A stretch of DNA of 14,001 nucleotides from Patulibacter sp. (GTDB taxonomy: Bacteria; Actinomycetota; Thermoleophilia; Solirubrobacterales; Solirubrobacteraceae): NCBI GenBank assembly GCA_031119595.1, contig JAVHXX010000049.1, positions 1 through 14,001 on the forward strand, read 5' to 3'. Positions 7,004 to 13,603 of this stretch are shown here, piece after piece. Made by a program: the position numbers and the translations under genes. The notes below the pieces were generated by a model. It saw only the letters and a list, made by a program, of their open reading frames with translations. It was not told the origin of the DNA and made no database searches. The number at the start of each line of letters is the position of its first letter. Position 1 is the stretch's first letter.

Positions 7004-7623
7004 GCGGCGTCCTCCTGCTTGGCGGCGCGGCGGTCGAGGTAGGACTCGACGAGCTTGGCGATCTGCTTGGCGGTCGAGTCGACCTCGAGGTTGATCCGGG
7101 TGCCCTCGGAGGCGAATCCGAAGGTGGTCCGCTCGAGCGTCTCGGGGATCAGCGCGACCTCGACCCGGTTGCCCGTGATCGCGGCCACGGTGAGCGAGAC
7201 GCCGTTGAGGGTGATCGACCCGCGGTCGGTGACGAAGTCGACGTACTGCTCGGGGATGTCGAGCGCGACGCGGCGGCCGAGATCCTCCTCGCGGGTCCAG
7301 GCGACGACGGCGACGGAGTCGACGTGGCCCTGGACGACGTGACCGCCGAGGCGGTCCTCCGCCTTCATCGCGAGCTCGAGGTTGACGAGGTCGCCCTCGC
7401 CGAGGTCGCCGGTGGTGCTGTTCTGGAGGGTCTGCGGGATCGCGTCGGCGGCGAAGCCGATGTCGTCCGGGTCGATGGCGGTGAGGCACACGCCGTTGAC
7501 CGCGATCGAGTCGCCGGGCTTCAGCTCCGGTGCGAGCACGGTGCGCACGTGCACCCGTGCGCCTTCGCCGACGGGTTCGATCGCGACGATCGTCCCGAGG
7601 TCTTGGATCAGCCCAGTGAACAC
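7000..7623 (-). CDS. ribE: Riboflavin synthase (alpha subunit)
   Basis: Riboflavin synthase dismutates two lumazine molecules to riboflavin and the ribitylaminouracil used again by RibH. The 207 residues form two tandem lumazine-binding barrels. Barrel 1 begins (V/M)FTGLIQ, has GDSIAVNGVCLTA (Cys equivalent to the conserved active-site Cys) and ends near LGGHVVQGHVD. Barrel 2 has GSITLNGVSLTV, LIPETLERTTFG and INLEVD. In barrel 1 the usual ETL motif reads QTL. The start is set at GTG 7623 because the family nearly always begins MFTGL; GTG at 7629 (GTGA overlap with ribD) or 7632 would add two or three residues. The gene starts 2 bases after the ribD stop and its own stop overlaps ribBA. The symbol is ribC in E. 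coli usage. Confidence 0.95.
   Translation of the reverse strand: MFTGLIQDLGTIVAIEPVGEGARVHVRTVLAPELKPGDSIAVNGVCLTAIDPDDIGFAADAIPQTLQNSTTGDLGEGDLVNLELAMKAEDRLGGHVVQGHVDSVAVVAWTREEDLGRRVALDIPEQYVDFVTDRGSITLNGVSLTVAAITGNRVEVALIPETLERTTFGFASEGTRINLEVDSTAKQIAKLVESYLDRRAAKQEDAA
7011..7016 (-). promoter_or_regulatory. Strong Shine-Dalgarno (AGGAGG) deciding the ribBA start
   Basis: A full AGGAGG lies inside the 3' end of ribE, 7 bases before the ribBA ATG. It is the strongest ribosome site in the window; most other genes here have weak ones or rely on coupling. It fixes the start at 7003 against the long upstream open frame. Confidence 0.85.
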
Positions 7624-7625
7624 GG

Positions 7626-8753
7626 TCACCACTCTCTCAGACGTGCCGTGACGAGCAGGTCACGGCCGCTTGCTTCCCAGTGCCAGTCGATCGCCTCGAG
7701 GGCGTCGTCGACCTTCTCGATCCCCACGCCCTCGACGATCGACCGCGCGCCGCGCCCGCCGATCAACTTCGGGGCGACGAAGAGCCGGAGCTCGTCGACC
7801 GCGCCGGCGTCGTAGAAGGCGCCCGCGAGGTGCGGCCCACCCTCGAGCAGGATCGACGCGATGCCGGTCTCACCGAGCTGCTCGAGCGCGGATCTCACGC
7901 GCGCCTGCTCGTGCTCGCCGGTGGCCACGATCACCTCGGCGCCGGAGGTCGACAGGGCCGCCACGGCCCCACGCGGCGCGGCGCGGGAGACGACCACGGT
8001 GAGCGGGATCTCGGGCGCTTCCTGCATGAGACGCGAGCCGACGGACAGGCGGGCCTCGGCGTCGAAGACGATGCGGCGGGGCTGCCGGACCACGCCGGGC
8101 ACGCGCGCGGTGAGCTGAGGGTCGTCGGCGAGGGCGGTGCCGATGCCGACCACGACGGCGTCGAGCTCCGCGCGCCACCGGTGCCCGCGTTCGCGGCTCT
8201 CCTCGGAGGTGATCCACTTCGCGTCGCCGGTGCGGCTCGCGACCTTGCCGTCGAGGGTCGACGCAGCCTTGTGCAGGATCCACGGGATCCCCGTCCGGGC
8301 CTGCTTGCGGAAGGGCTGGTTGAGGAGGCGCGCCTCGCGGGCGAGTTCGTCGGTCGAGGGCAGCACCGCGACCTCGATGCCGTCGTCGCGGAGGTTGCCG
8401 TAGCCGCGGCCGCTGGCCTTCTCGGACGGGTCGTCGCTGGCGACCACGACCCGGGCCACGCCCGCGTTCGCGAGCGCCTCGGTGCACGGCCCGGTCTTGC
8501 CGGTGTGGCAGCACGGCTCCAGCGACACGTACGCCGTGGCGCCCCGGGCGGCGTCGCCGGCATCGGCGAGGGCGGCGACCTCGGCGTGCGGGCCACCGAA
8601 CCGCGCGTGCCAGCCCTCCCCCACGATCTCGCCGGTCGGCGAGACGATCACCGCACCGACCATCGGGTTCGGGTGGACGGCGCCGCGGCCGCGCGCCGCG
8701 AGCTCGAGCGCGCGGGCGAGATGCCCGCGGTCGGTGGGGGAAACGGTGGACAC
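7626..8753 (-). CDS. ribD: Bifunctional riboflavin deaminase/reductase RibD
   Basis: RibD deaminates diaminohydroxy-ribosylaminopyrimidinone phosphate and then reduces the ribose side chain with NADPH, the second and third steps of the GTP branch. The 375-residue protein has an N-terminal cytidine-deaminase-like domain with zinc ligands His56 (GGPHAEVAAL, Glu58 as proton shuttle), Cys81 and Cys90 (EPCCHTGKTGPC). A C-terminal reductase domain from about residue 150 has KAASTLDGKVA, ITSEESR and LLEGGPHLAG. Length agrees with the family. The start is GTG at 8753, giving the common N-terminus before HLARALELA; no Shine-Dalgarno precedes it, but a -10-like box 7 bases upstream suggests leaderless translation. 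It is the first gene of the riboflavin operon, 46 bases after an unrelated glycosyltransferase gene. Confidence 0.96.
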   Translation of the reverse strand: MSTVSPTDRGHLARALELAARGRGAVHPNPMVGAVIVSPTGEIVGEGWHARFGGPHAEVAALADAGDAARGATAYVSLEPCCHTGKTGPCTEALANAGVARVVVASDDPSEKASGRGYGNLRDDGIEVAVLPSTDELAREARLLNQPFRKQARTGIPWILHKAASTLDGKVASRTGDAKWITSEESRERGHRWRAELDAVVVGIGTALADDPQLTARVPGVVRQPRRIVFDAEARLSVGSRLMQEAPEIPLTVVVSRAAPRGAVAALSTSGAEVIVATGEHEQARVRSALEQLGETGIASILLEGGPHLAGAFYDAGAVDELRLFVAPKLIGGRGARSIVEGVGIEKVDDALEAIDWHWEASGRDLLVTARLREW

Positions 8754-8760
8754 GGCGACG

Positions 8761-8766
8761 AGTCTA
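8761..8766 (-). promoter_or_regulatory. Candidate -10 box (TAGACT) for a leaderless riboflavin operon promoter
   Basis: TAGACT on the minus strand ends 7 bases before the ribD GTG. Sigma-70-type transcription starting about 7 bases after the -10 would begin at or next to the G of GTG, giving a leaderless mRNA; this fits the missing Shine-Dalgarno and known actinobacterial habit. No good -35 is visible. It sits in the only intergenic space upstream of the operon. Confidence 0.45.
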
Positions 8767-8780
8767 GGTGGCTCTAGGTG
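8763..8780 (-). repeat. Tandem 8-base direct repeat (CACCTAGA x2) spaced 10 bases apart
   Basis: Minus-strand CACCTAGA occurs at 8780-8773 and again at 8770-8763, a period of 10 bases, about one helical turn. The downstream copy overlaps the TAGACT box. It could be a same-face operator for a regulator of ribD, a duplicated -10 region, or coincidence. Confidence 0.5.
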
Positions 8781-8792
8781 CGGGCGACCCGC
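8780..8792 (-). terminator. Small GC hairpin between the glycosyltransferase pair and ribD
   Basis: On the minus strand GCGGG-TCG-CCCGC forms a 5-bp stem with a 3-base loop, 7 bases after the stop of the upstream glycosyltransferase gene. There is no T-run. It may end or weaken transcription before the riboflavin promoter. The stem is short, so chance is possible in this base composition. Confidence 0.3.
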
Positions 8793-8799
8793 GGATCCG

Positions 8800-10980
8800 T
8801 CACGGACTGACGGGCGTCGTCGAGACCGGGTCGTCGCTCTCGGTCCCGGTGACCTCGGTGTCCGATCCGGTGGCGCCGGTCGGCTGCTTCACGCTGCCGG
8901 TCTTCTGGACCTCGTCGGCGGCCTTCTGGCTGACGATGTTCGTGAGCGGTCCGGTCCCGTCGCCACAGCGGCCCTTGGGGTCGCCGTTGTTGACCAGCCG
9001 GTAGATCGTGATCTCGGGACCCGGCCGCTCGTACGCGAGCGGGAACCACAGGAACGACCAGTCGAACGAGAACGGCACCTTGGCCTTCTTGTCCTTCAGG
9101 GGCGAGGCGCGGTAGATGACCTTGGAGTTCTCCTCGAGCGTGCGGTAGTACCGCAGCGCGTCGGGGACGACGTTCGGCTGGTTCTCGGCACGGCCACGCT
9201 GCGTCGACCCGACGATCACGAGACAGAAGCCGCCGTCGCGGTACTTCGTGATGAGGTCCGGGCGCAGGACGCGCTCGAAGTCCTCGACGGACACGAGCAC
9301 CGACTCACCGTTCGGCGTGAAGCTGCCGGTCTTCGGGTCGAGCTGGGACTTGCCGACGGGGTACTTCACCCACTGGCCGCCGCCGTACCGACCCACGTGG
9401 CCCTTGCCGATCGGGGTGATCCACGACGACGGCACGATCGGCTCGAGCACGATCTTCGCGCCGGGCGGGACGTTGTCGAACATCCACTGGCGCGTGATGG
9501 TGCGGGTGTCGGCACGGCCCAGTTCGAGGGTCGAGTGGACCGAGTAGACGATCCCCTGGGCGCAGAGGATCACGAACAGCACGGCGAGCGCCCGCGGACG
9601 CCGCGCCTTCACGGGCGAGCGGAGCAGGAACGTGGCGATCGCGAGCGCACCGACGCCCGCGAGCAGGGCGATCATCGGGGCGATCGGGAGCAGCCAACGC
9701 CCGAAGAAGCGCACCTGCGACCCCATGAACGCGATGTAGACGATGGGCGCGGGCACGAGCAGCCAGAAGCGCATCCGGTCGCGGAGGAACAGCTGCGCGG
9801 ACCCGACGACCGCGAGGATCGACGGGATCCAGCCGATGCCCCACCCGCTGGTGATGAGGTAGTACGCCCAGCCGTTCGTCTGGGTGAGGCCGAGCTTGCC
9901 GGCGTCGTCGGCGGAGGCGGTCTGCTGGTGGACGAGGTCGTCGAAGAAGTCGCCCGGGGTGAGGAGCGCGTACGGGTTGGCGATCAGGAAGGCGAGCGCG
10001 GCGGCGAGGCCGGCCCAGGCCATGCCCGCGATGACCGGACCCGAGCCGTCGGCGCGCCAGCGGTGCAGCACGGCGGCGAGCATCGGGAGGGCGACGATGC
10101 CGCCCGTGTACTTCGTGGCGCAGGCCAGGCCGAGGCCCACCCCGGCGAGGATCCAGTCGCGGCGGCTGTCGCCGATGAGCAGACCGGCAGAGCCCCACAG
10201 CGAGAGCGCGATCGGCGCGAGGGTGGGGACGTCGTTGAGGGCCTGGTGCGAGTAGAAGACGGCGAGGAAGCAGAACGTCATCACGCCCGCACCGAGGAAC
10301 GCCGCCGGCCGGCCGAGCAGGCGCAGTCCGGCCCGCCAGATGAGCCACACCCCGAGCACGCCGGTGACGGCGCACGTGAGCCGGGCGACCACCCAGACGT
10401 TGCTCGAGTTGTCGATCCACGCCTGGTAGACGCCGTCGCGGCCGCCGAACCAGATGCTCAGCACCACGTGCACGAGGTACGTGTACGCCGGTGGGTTGAC
10501 GAAGTAGTCGGGGTTGCCGCCGTGGCCGAACATCCCGATGGCGCGCGGCAGGAAGTGGGCCTGCTCGTCGACGTTGTAGGCGAACGGCAGGCCGGTCTTC
10601 AGCCCGTAGACACGCAGCGCCGAGGCGACGATCAGCAGCAGGCCGATCGTGATGCTCCAGCCGCGGCTGCCGCCGAGGTGGTCGCCCCGGGCGCGCTCGG
10701 CCTCGTGGGCCTCGCGGGCGACGAGCTTGCGGAGTTCGGCGAGCTCGGCGACGGTGCGTTTGTGCTCGCGGTCCTGGCGCCCGGCGCGCCCGGTGGTCTC
10801 GGGCTCGTCGAGGACCGCGGCGGCGCCGTTGCGGCCGACACGCGTGGTCCCGGCCCCGAGCAGGTCGAGGTCGAGGTCGAGCGGCGTGCGCGGGCCGCGC
10901 TTCAGCCCCGGCTTGCGGCGCAGGCGGCCGATGCGCGCGGCCGCGCCGGTCGGTTCGTCGTCGCCGTCAGCAGGAGACAT
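8800..10980 (-). CDS. GT-C type polytopic membrane glycosyltransferase (GT39/PMT-like) with cytoplasmic N-terminal extension
   Basis: A 726-residue integral membrane protein of the ArnT/PMT-like GT-C superfamily, which uses polyprenyl-phosphate sugars outside the membrane. Residues 1-106 are a hydrophilic extension: Arg/Lys-rich at 16-32, a Leu-Asp repeat (34-40) and a helical, coiled-coil-like charged segment (71-99). The first membrane helix is at about 107-127. The first outer loop has NVDEQAHF (137-144, the acidic pair Asp138-Glu139 expected for catalysis) and NPPAYTYLV (162-170). About ten more hydrophobic segments run to about 475, including CATKYTGG. A soluble C-terminal domain of about 240 residues follows and ends in a Thr/Ser/acid-rich tail. 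The ATG at 10980 overlaps the upstream glycosyltransferase by 14 bases, implying coupling. The sugar and acceptor cannot be read from sequence. Confidence 0.85.
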   Translation of the reverse strand: MSPADGDDEPTGAAARIGRLRRKPGLKRGPRTPLDLDLDLLGAGTTRVGRNGAAAVLDEPETTGRAGRQDREHKRTVAELAELRKLVAREAHEAERARGDHLGGSRGWSITIGLLLIVASALRVYGLKTGLPFAYNVDEQAHFLPRAIGMFGHGGNPDYFVNPPAYTYLVHVVLSIWFGGRDGVYQAWIDNSSNVWVVARLTCAVTGVLGVWLIWRAGLRLLGRPAAFLGAGVMTFCFLAVFYSHQALNDVPTLAPIALSLWGSAGLLIGDSRRDWILAGVGLGLACATKYTGGIVALPMLAAVLHRWRADGSGPVIAGMAWAGLAAALAFLIANPYALLTPGDFFDDLVHQQTASADDAGKLGLTQTNGWAYYLITSGWGIGWIPSILAVVGSAQLFLRDRMRFWLLVPAPIVYIAFMGSQVRFFGRWLLPIAPMIALLAGVGALAIATFLLRSPVKARRPRALAVLFVILCAQGIVYSVHSTLELGRADTRTITRQWMFDNVPPGAKIVLEPIVPSSWITPIGKGHVGRYGGGQWVKYPVGKSQLDPKTGSFTPNGESVLVSVEDFERVLRPDLITKYRDGGFCLVIVGSTQRGRAENQPNVVPDALRYYRTLEENSKVIYRASPLKDKKAKVPFSFDWSFLWFPLAYERPGPEITIYRLVNNGDPKGRCGDGTGPLTNIVSQKAADEVQKTGSVKQPTGATGSDTEVTGTESDDPVSTTPVSP
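10863..10881. repeat. Hexanucleotide tandem repeat (GGTCGA, three copies)
   Basis: Three perfect copies of GGTCGA plus one base on the plus strand encode the alternating Leu-Asp run in the cytoplasmic extension of the glycosyltransferase. Because the unit is 6 bases, slippage would add or remove two residues without a frameshift. Confidence 0.7.
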
Positions 10981-12466
10981 AGACGGTGTAGAACGGGGTC
11001 GTGACGATCCGGTCGAAGTTCGCCGGCGGCAGGTTCATCGACGGATCCTGCGTGGTGTCGTAGAGGACCTGGTTGAAGATCGCGCGGCGGTCGTGGGTGA
11101 TCATCACGACGCCCTTCGTCGGCTGGTCCGGGACGGTCGGGTCGGTGCGGGCCAGCACCTTGCTCGCGGGCAGGCCGGTGAGCCAGCGGGCGTCCGGGGT
11201 GGTCTTGTGGTTCGGGAGGTAGAGCACCCCGCACCGCTTGATCGCTGCGACGGTCCGGGGGTCCTTCAGCGCCTTCGCGAGCGTCGGGCGGGCATCGCCG
11301 CGGAACTGGAGGTCGTGGATCACCGTCGAGAGATTCAACCGGTTCGCGGTGATGGCGGCGCCGGCCACCAGCGCGACGATCGAGAGCACCATCCACGTCG
11401 TGCGTACCCGGCCGGGCGCGAGGACCGACCACCCGCCGAGGGCGACGGCGCACAGGAGCATCACCATCACGGCGGCCACGAGCAGGTACCTGTCGATCAC
11501 CGAGAACCCTCCGACGCCGATCATCGTGAAGATCGCGATGCCGCTCAGCAGCATCACGAGCGGCAGCAGCGAACGCTTCGGGAACAGCCACAGCCCGATC
11601 ACGCCGCCCGCGATCCCGCCGACGAGCACCGGGAGCTTGTCGAGGTTGACGAGGTAGTTGTAGAGCGTGACCGGGATCTGCCCGATCGTCTTCGTCCGGC
11701 CGAGCTGGTCGGCGAGGCCGCTCGTGTGCGTGAACGAGTAGAGCGGCTGGCCCATCACGGCGTAGTCGCTGCCGGTCCAGATGATCGTGGGGATCCAGAC
11801 GAGGCAGGCCCAGCCGATGCGCTGGCGCCACGTCGCCGGGCCGATGCACCAGAGCCAGTAGATGCCGGACAGCAGCCACGCCTCGGGACGCAGGAGGCCG
11901 GCGAGCCCGAGCAGGACCAGCGGCGCGAAGCCACGGCGCGGCTTCTGCACCTCGAGGACCGCAGCCCACACGACGAAGGCGAGGAAGGTCGTGTCGATGT
12001 AACCGCGGGCTGCGAGGAAGGCGAAGTCCAGGCGCGAGGCGAGCAGCAGTGCCGCGAGGAACCCGATGACGGGGCTGAACAGATCGCGGCCGAGGCGATA
12101 GAGCCCGACGAGGAGCAGCACCATCGACGCGATGCAGAGCGCGATCCACACGCGATCGCCGACCTGGCCGAGCAGCGAGAGGAGCCCGCCGACGATGTTC
12201 GCAAGCGGATGCTCGGTCGGCGCCAGGTACGCGTCGAAGGTGGGCGTCTGGAGGTGCACGATCTCGCGCCCCCAGAGCATCGCGTAGATCGAGTCGTAGT
12301 TCGGGTAGGTCGGGAACAGGAAGAACCCGAGCACGCCGACGAGCGTGAGCAGGCCCGCACCGGCGCGTTCGAGCAGGGCGAGGCGCGGGGAGGCCGGGCG
12401 ACGGACGAGTGGCGTGGGCCACACGAACGGCACGCGCGGGGACCGGGGGGTCGTCTCGGCGAGCAC
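10967..12466 (-). CDS. GT-C type polytopic membrane glycosyltransferase, putative
   Basis: A 499-residue membrane protein, apparently a GT-C glycosyltransferase. A short N-terminal tail is followed by a first helix (about 36-52), an outer loop NYDSIYAMLWGREI with Asp58 in the usual catalytic place, and TEHPLAN (84-90). About ten further hydrophobic segments follow, with RGYIDTT (154-160) and LLRPEAWLL (192-200). A C-terminal soluble domain of about 115 residues ends FYTVYVSC. The frame stays open far upstream because it runs antisense to the divergent GT2 gene. GTG 12466 is chosen because it is the first start outside that gene and is followed by a plausible N-terminus. It overlaps the next glycosyltransferase gene by 14 bases, so the two probably act together. 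The overall architecture is clear; the exact family and substrate are not. Confidence 0.8.
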   Translation of the reverse strand: MLAETTPRSPRVPFVWPTPLVRRPASPRLALLERAGAGLLTLVGVLGFFLFPTYPNYDSIYAMLWGREIVHLQTPTFDAYLAPTEHPLANIVGGLLSLLGQVGDRVWIALCIASMVLLLVGLYRLGRDLFSPVIGFLAALLLASRLDFAFLAARGYIDTTFLAFVVWAAVLEVQKPRRGFAPLVLLGLAGLLRPEAWLLSGIYWLWCIGPATWRQRIGWACLVWIPTIIWTGSDYAVMGQPLYSFTHTSGLADQLGRTKTIGQIPVTLYNYLVNLDKLPVLVGGIAGGVIGLWLFPKRSLLPLVMLLSGIAIFTMIGVGGFSVIDRYLLVAAVMVMLLCAVALGGWSVLAPGRVRTTWMVLSIVALVAGAAITANRLNLSTVIHDLQFRGDARPTLAKALKDPRTVAAIKRCGVLYLPNHKTTPDARWLTGLPASKVLARTDPTVPDQPTKGVVMITHDRRAIFNQVLYDTTQDPSMNLPPANFDRIVTTPFYTVYVSC

Positions 12467-12544
12467 GGGCGGTAGGATGACACGCCGCGGCTGAGGCCGC
12501 CCGCGCACACCTGCTCGGACCCGCCTCGCCCCAACGGTTCCTGC
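12467..12544. promoter_or_regulatory. Divergent intergenic region between the glycosyltransferase operons
   Basis: These 78 bases separate a GTG-started minus-strand gene and an ATG-started plus-strand gene and must hold promoters for both. A plus-strand TAGGAT at 12473-12478 is a possible -10, which would give the GT2 gene a leader of about 60 bases; no clear -35 precedes it. A small hairpin GCGGC-TGAG-GCCGC lies within that leader. No Shine-Dalgarno is evident before the GT2 ATG, and no recognisable minus-strand -10 was found. Confidence 0.4.
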
Positions 12545-13603
12545 ATGAAGCTGATCATCCAAATCCCCTGTTACAACGAGGAGGAGGCGCTCCCCGTCAC
12601 CCTGAAGGCACTGCCCCGCGCAGTCCCCGGGTTCGACGAGGTCGAGTGGCTCATCATCGACGACGGTTCCGCGGACCGCACGATCGAGGTGGCCCGTTCG
12701 TTCGGCGTCGACCACATCGTGCGCCTCACGAACAACAAGGGACTCGCCGCCGCCTTCCAGGCCGGGCTCGACGCCGCGCTGAAGCTCGGCGCCGACGTGA
12801 TCGTCAACACGGACGCCGACAACCAGTACAACGCCGACGACATCCCGAAGCTCACCGCGCCGATCCTCGCCGGCACCGCCGACATGGTCGTCGGCGACCG
12901 CCAGGTCGAGACGATCGAGCACTTCTCGCCGCTGAAGGTGCGCCTCCAGCACCTCGGCTCGTGGGTCGTGCGCCAGGCCTCGTCGACCTCCGTCCCGGAC
13001 ACGACCTCCGGCTTCCGTGCGTACAACCGCGAGGCGGCCATCCAGCTCGTCGTGGTGTCGAAGTTCACCTACACGCTCGAGACGATCATCCAGGCGGGCA
13101 AGCAGCTCGTCGCGATCGACCACGTCCCGATCGGCACGAACGAGAAGCTGCGCGAGTCGCGCCTCTTCCCGTCGATGTGGGCCTACATCCGTCGCAACTC
13201 GACGTCGATCTTCCGCATCTACGCGCAGTACGAGCCGCTGAAGGTCTTCATGACCGCGGCCGGGATCCTCGGGTTCCTCGCCTTCGTGGTGTGGCTGCGG
13301 TTCCTCATCGCCTACATCGACGGCAGCGGCGCCGGCCACGTCCAGTCGCTCATCCTCGGCGCGGTGCTGTTCAACGCGTCGGTGGTGCTGGCCGCGATCG
13401 GCATCCTCGGCGACCTCCTCGCCGCGCAGCGCTCGCTGACCCAGCGCATCTTCGAACGCGTCCGCCGCGTCGAGCTGCAGGTCGGCGTCGCGCCCTCCCA
13501 CTACGAGCCCGGCAACCCGGGTGGCAAGCAGCCCAAGACGACCGGCGCCGATGCCGGCCCCGCAACGGGCAAGACCCAAGAGCACGAGGCAGTCCAGCTG
13601 TGA
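12545..13603 (+). CDS. GT2 family glycosyltransferase, polyprenyl/dolichyl-phosphate sugar synthase-like
   Basis: The 352-residue protein is a family 2 inverting glycosyltransferase that probably moves a sugar from a nucleotide donor to polyprenyl phosphate on the inner membrane face. The GT-A domain has IPCYNEEEALP (7-17), IDDGSADRT (38-46), NKGLAAAFQAG (64-74), the metal-binding Asp90-Ala-Asp92 in TDADNQY, GDR (117-119) and TSGFRAY (154-160), the pattern of dolichol-phosphate mannosyltransferases. Two C-terminal membrane helices (about 234-257 and 267-294) resemble the GtrB-type anchor. A charged 55-residue tail follows. ATG 12545 gives the standard MKLIIQIPCYNEE start. It is divergent from two GT-C genes, whose family uses the kind of donor this enzyme would make. 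Its stop overlaps the next start (GTGA). Sugar identity is unknown. Confidence 0.9.
   Translation: MKLIIQIPCYNEEEALPVTLKALPRAVPGFDEVEWLIIDDGSADRTIEVARSFGVDHIVRLTNNKGLAAAFQAGLDAALKLGADVIVNTDADNQYNADDIPKLTAPILAGTADMVVGDRQVETIEHFSPLKVRLQHLGSWVVRQASSTSVPDTTSGFRAYNREAAIQLVVVSKFTYTLETIIQAGKQLVAIDHVPIGTNEKLRESRLFPSMWAYIRRNSTSIFRIYAQYEPLKVFMTAAGILGFLAFVVWLRFLIAYIDGSGAGHVQSLILGAVLFNASVVLAAIGILGDLLAAQRSLTQRIFERVRRVELQVGVAPSHYEPGNPGGKQPKTTGADAGPATGKTQEHEAVQL

Noticed and set aside
5804..7042. Plus-strand open frame opposite ribBA
   Set aside because: Val/Asp/Leu-biased translation expected from the antisense of a GC-rich gene; ribBA explains the region completely.
7004..7489. Upstream extension of the ribBA frame
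   Set aside because: It lies inside ribE in another frame and is His/Arg/Pro-rich; the AGGAGG site and family N-terminus fix the start at 7003.
7680..8777. Plus-strand open frame opposite ribD
   Set aside because: No recognisable domain; RibD motifs are complete on the other strand.
8754..8960. FMN riboswitch upstream of ribD
   Set aside because: Only 46 bases are intergenic, and I see none of the conserved RFN segments in them or in the adjoining coding sequence.
8482..11004. Very long plus-strand open frame (840 codons) over the glycosyltransferase and ribD
   Set aside because: It crosses two real minus-strand genes and their intergenic space, and its translation is charged low-complexity sequence without membrane or catalytic motifs.
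10649..12475. Plus-strand open frame (608 codons) opposite the first GT-C gene
   Set aside because: His/Glu/Arg/Asp-rich shadow of a membrane-protein gene; the minus strand reads as a coherent polytopic protein.
12467..13585. Upstream extension of the minus-strand GT-C frame through the GT2 gene
   Set aside because: The extra ~370 codons are antisense to a well-conserved GT2 enzyme and look compositional; the real start is most likely GTG 12466.
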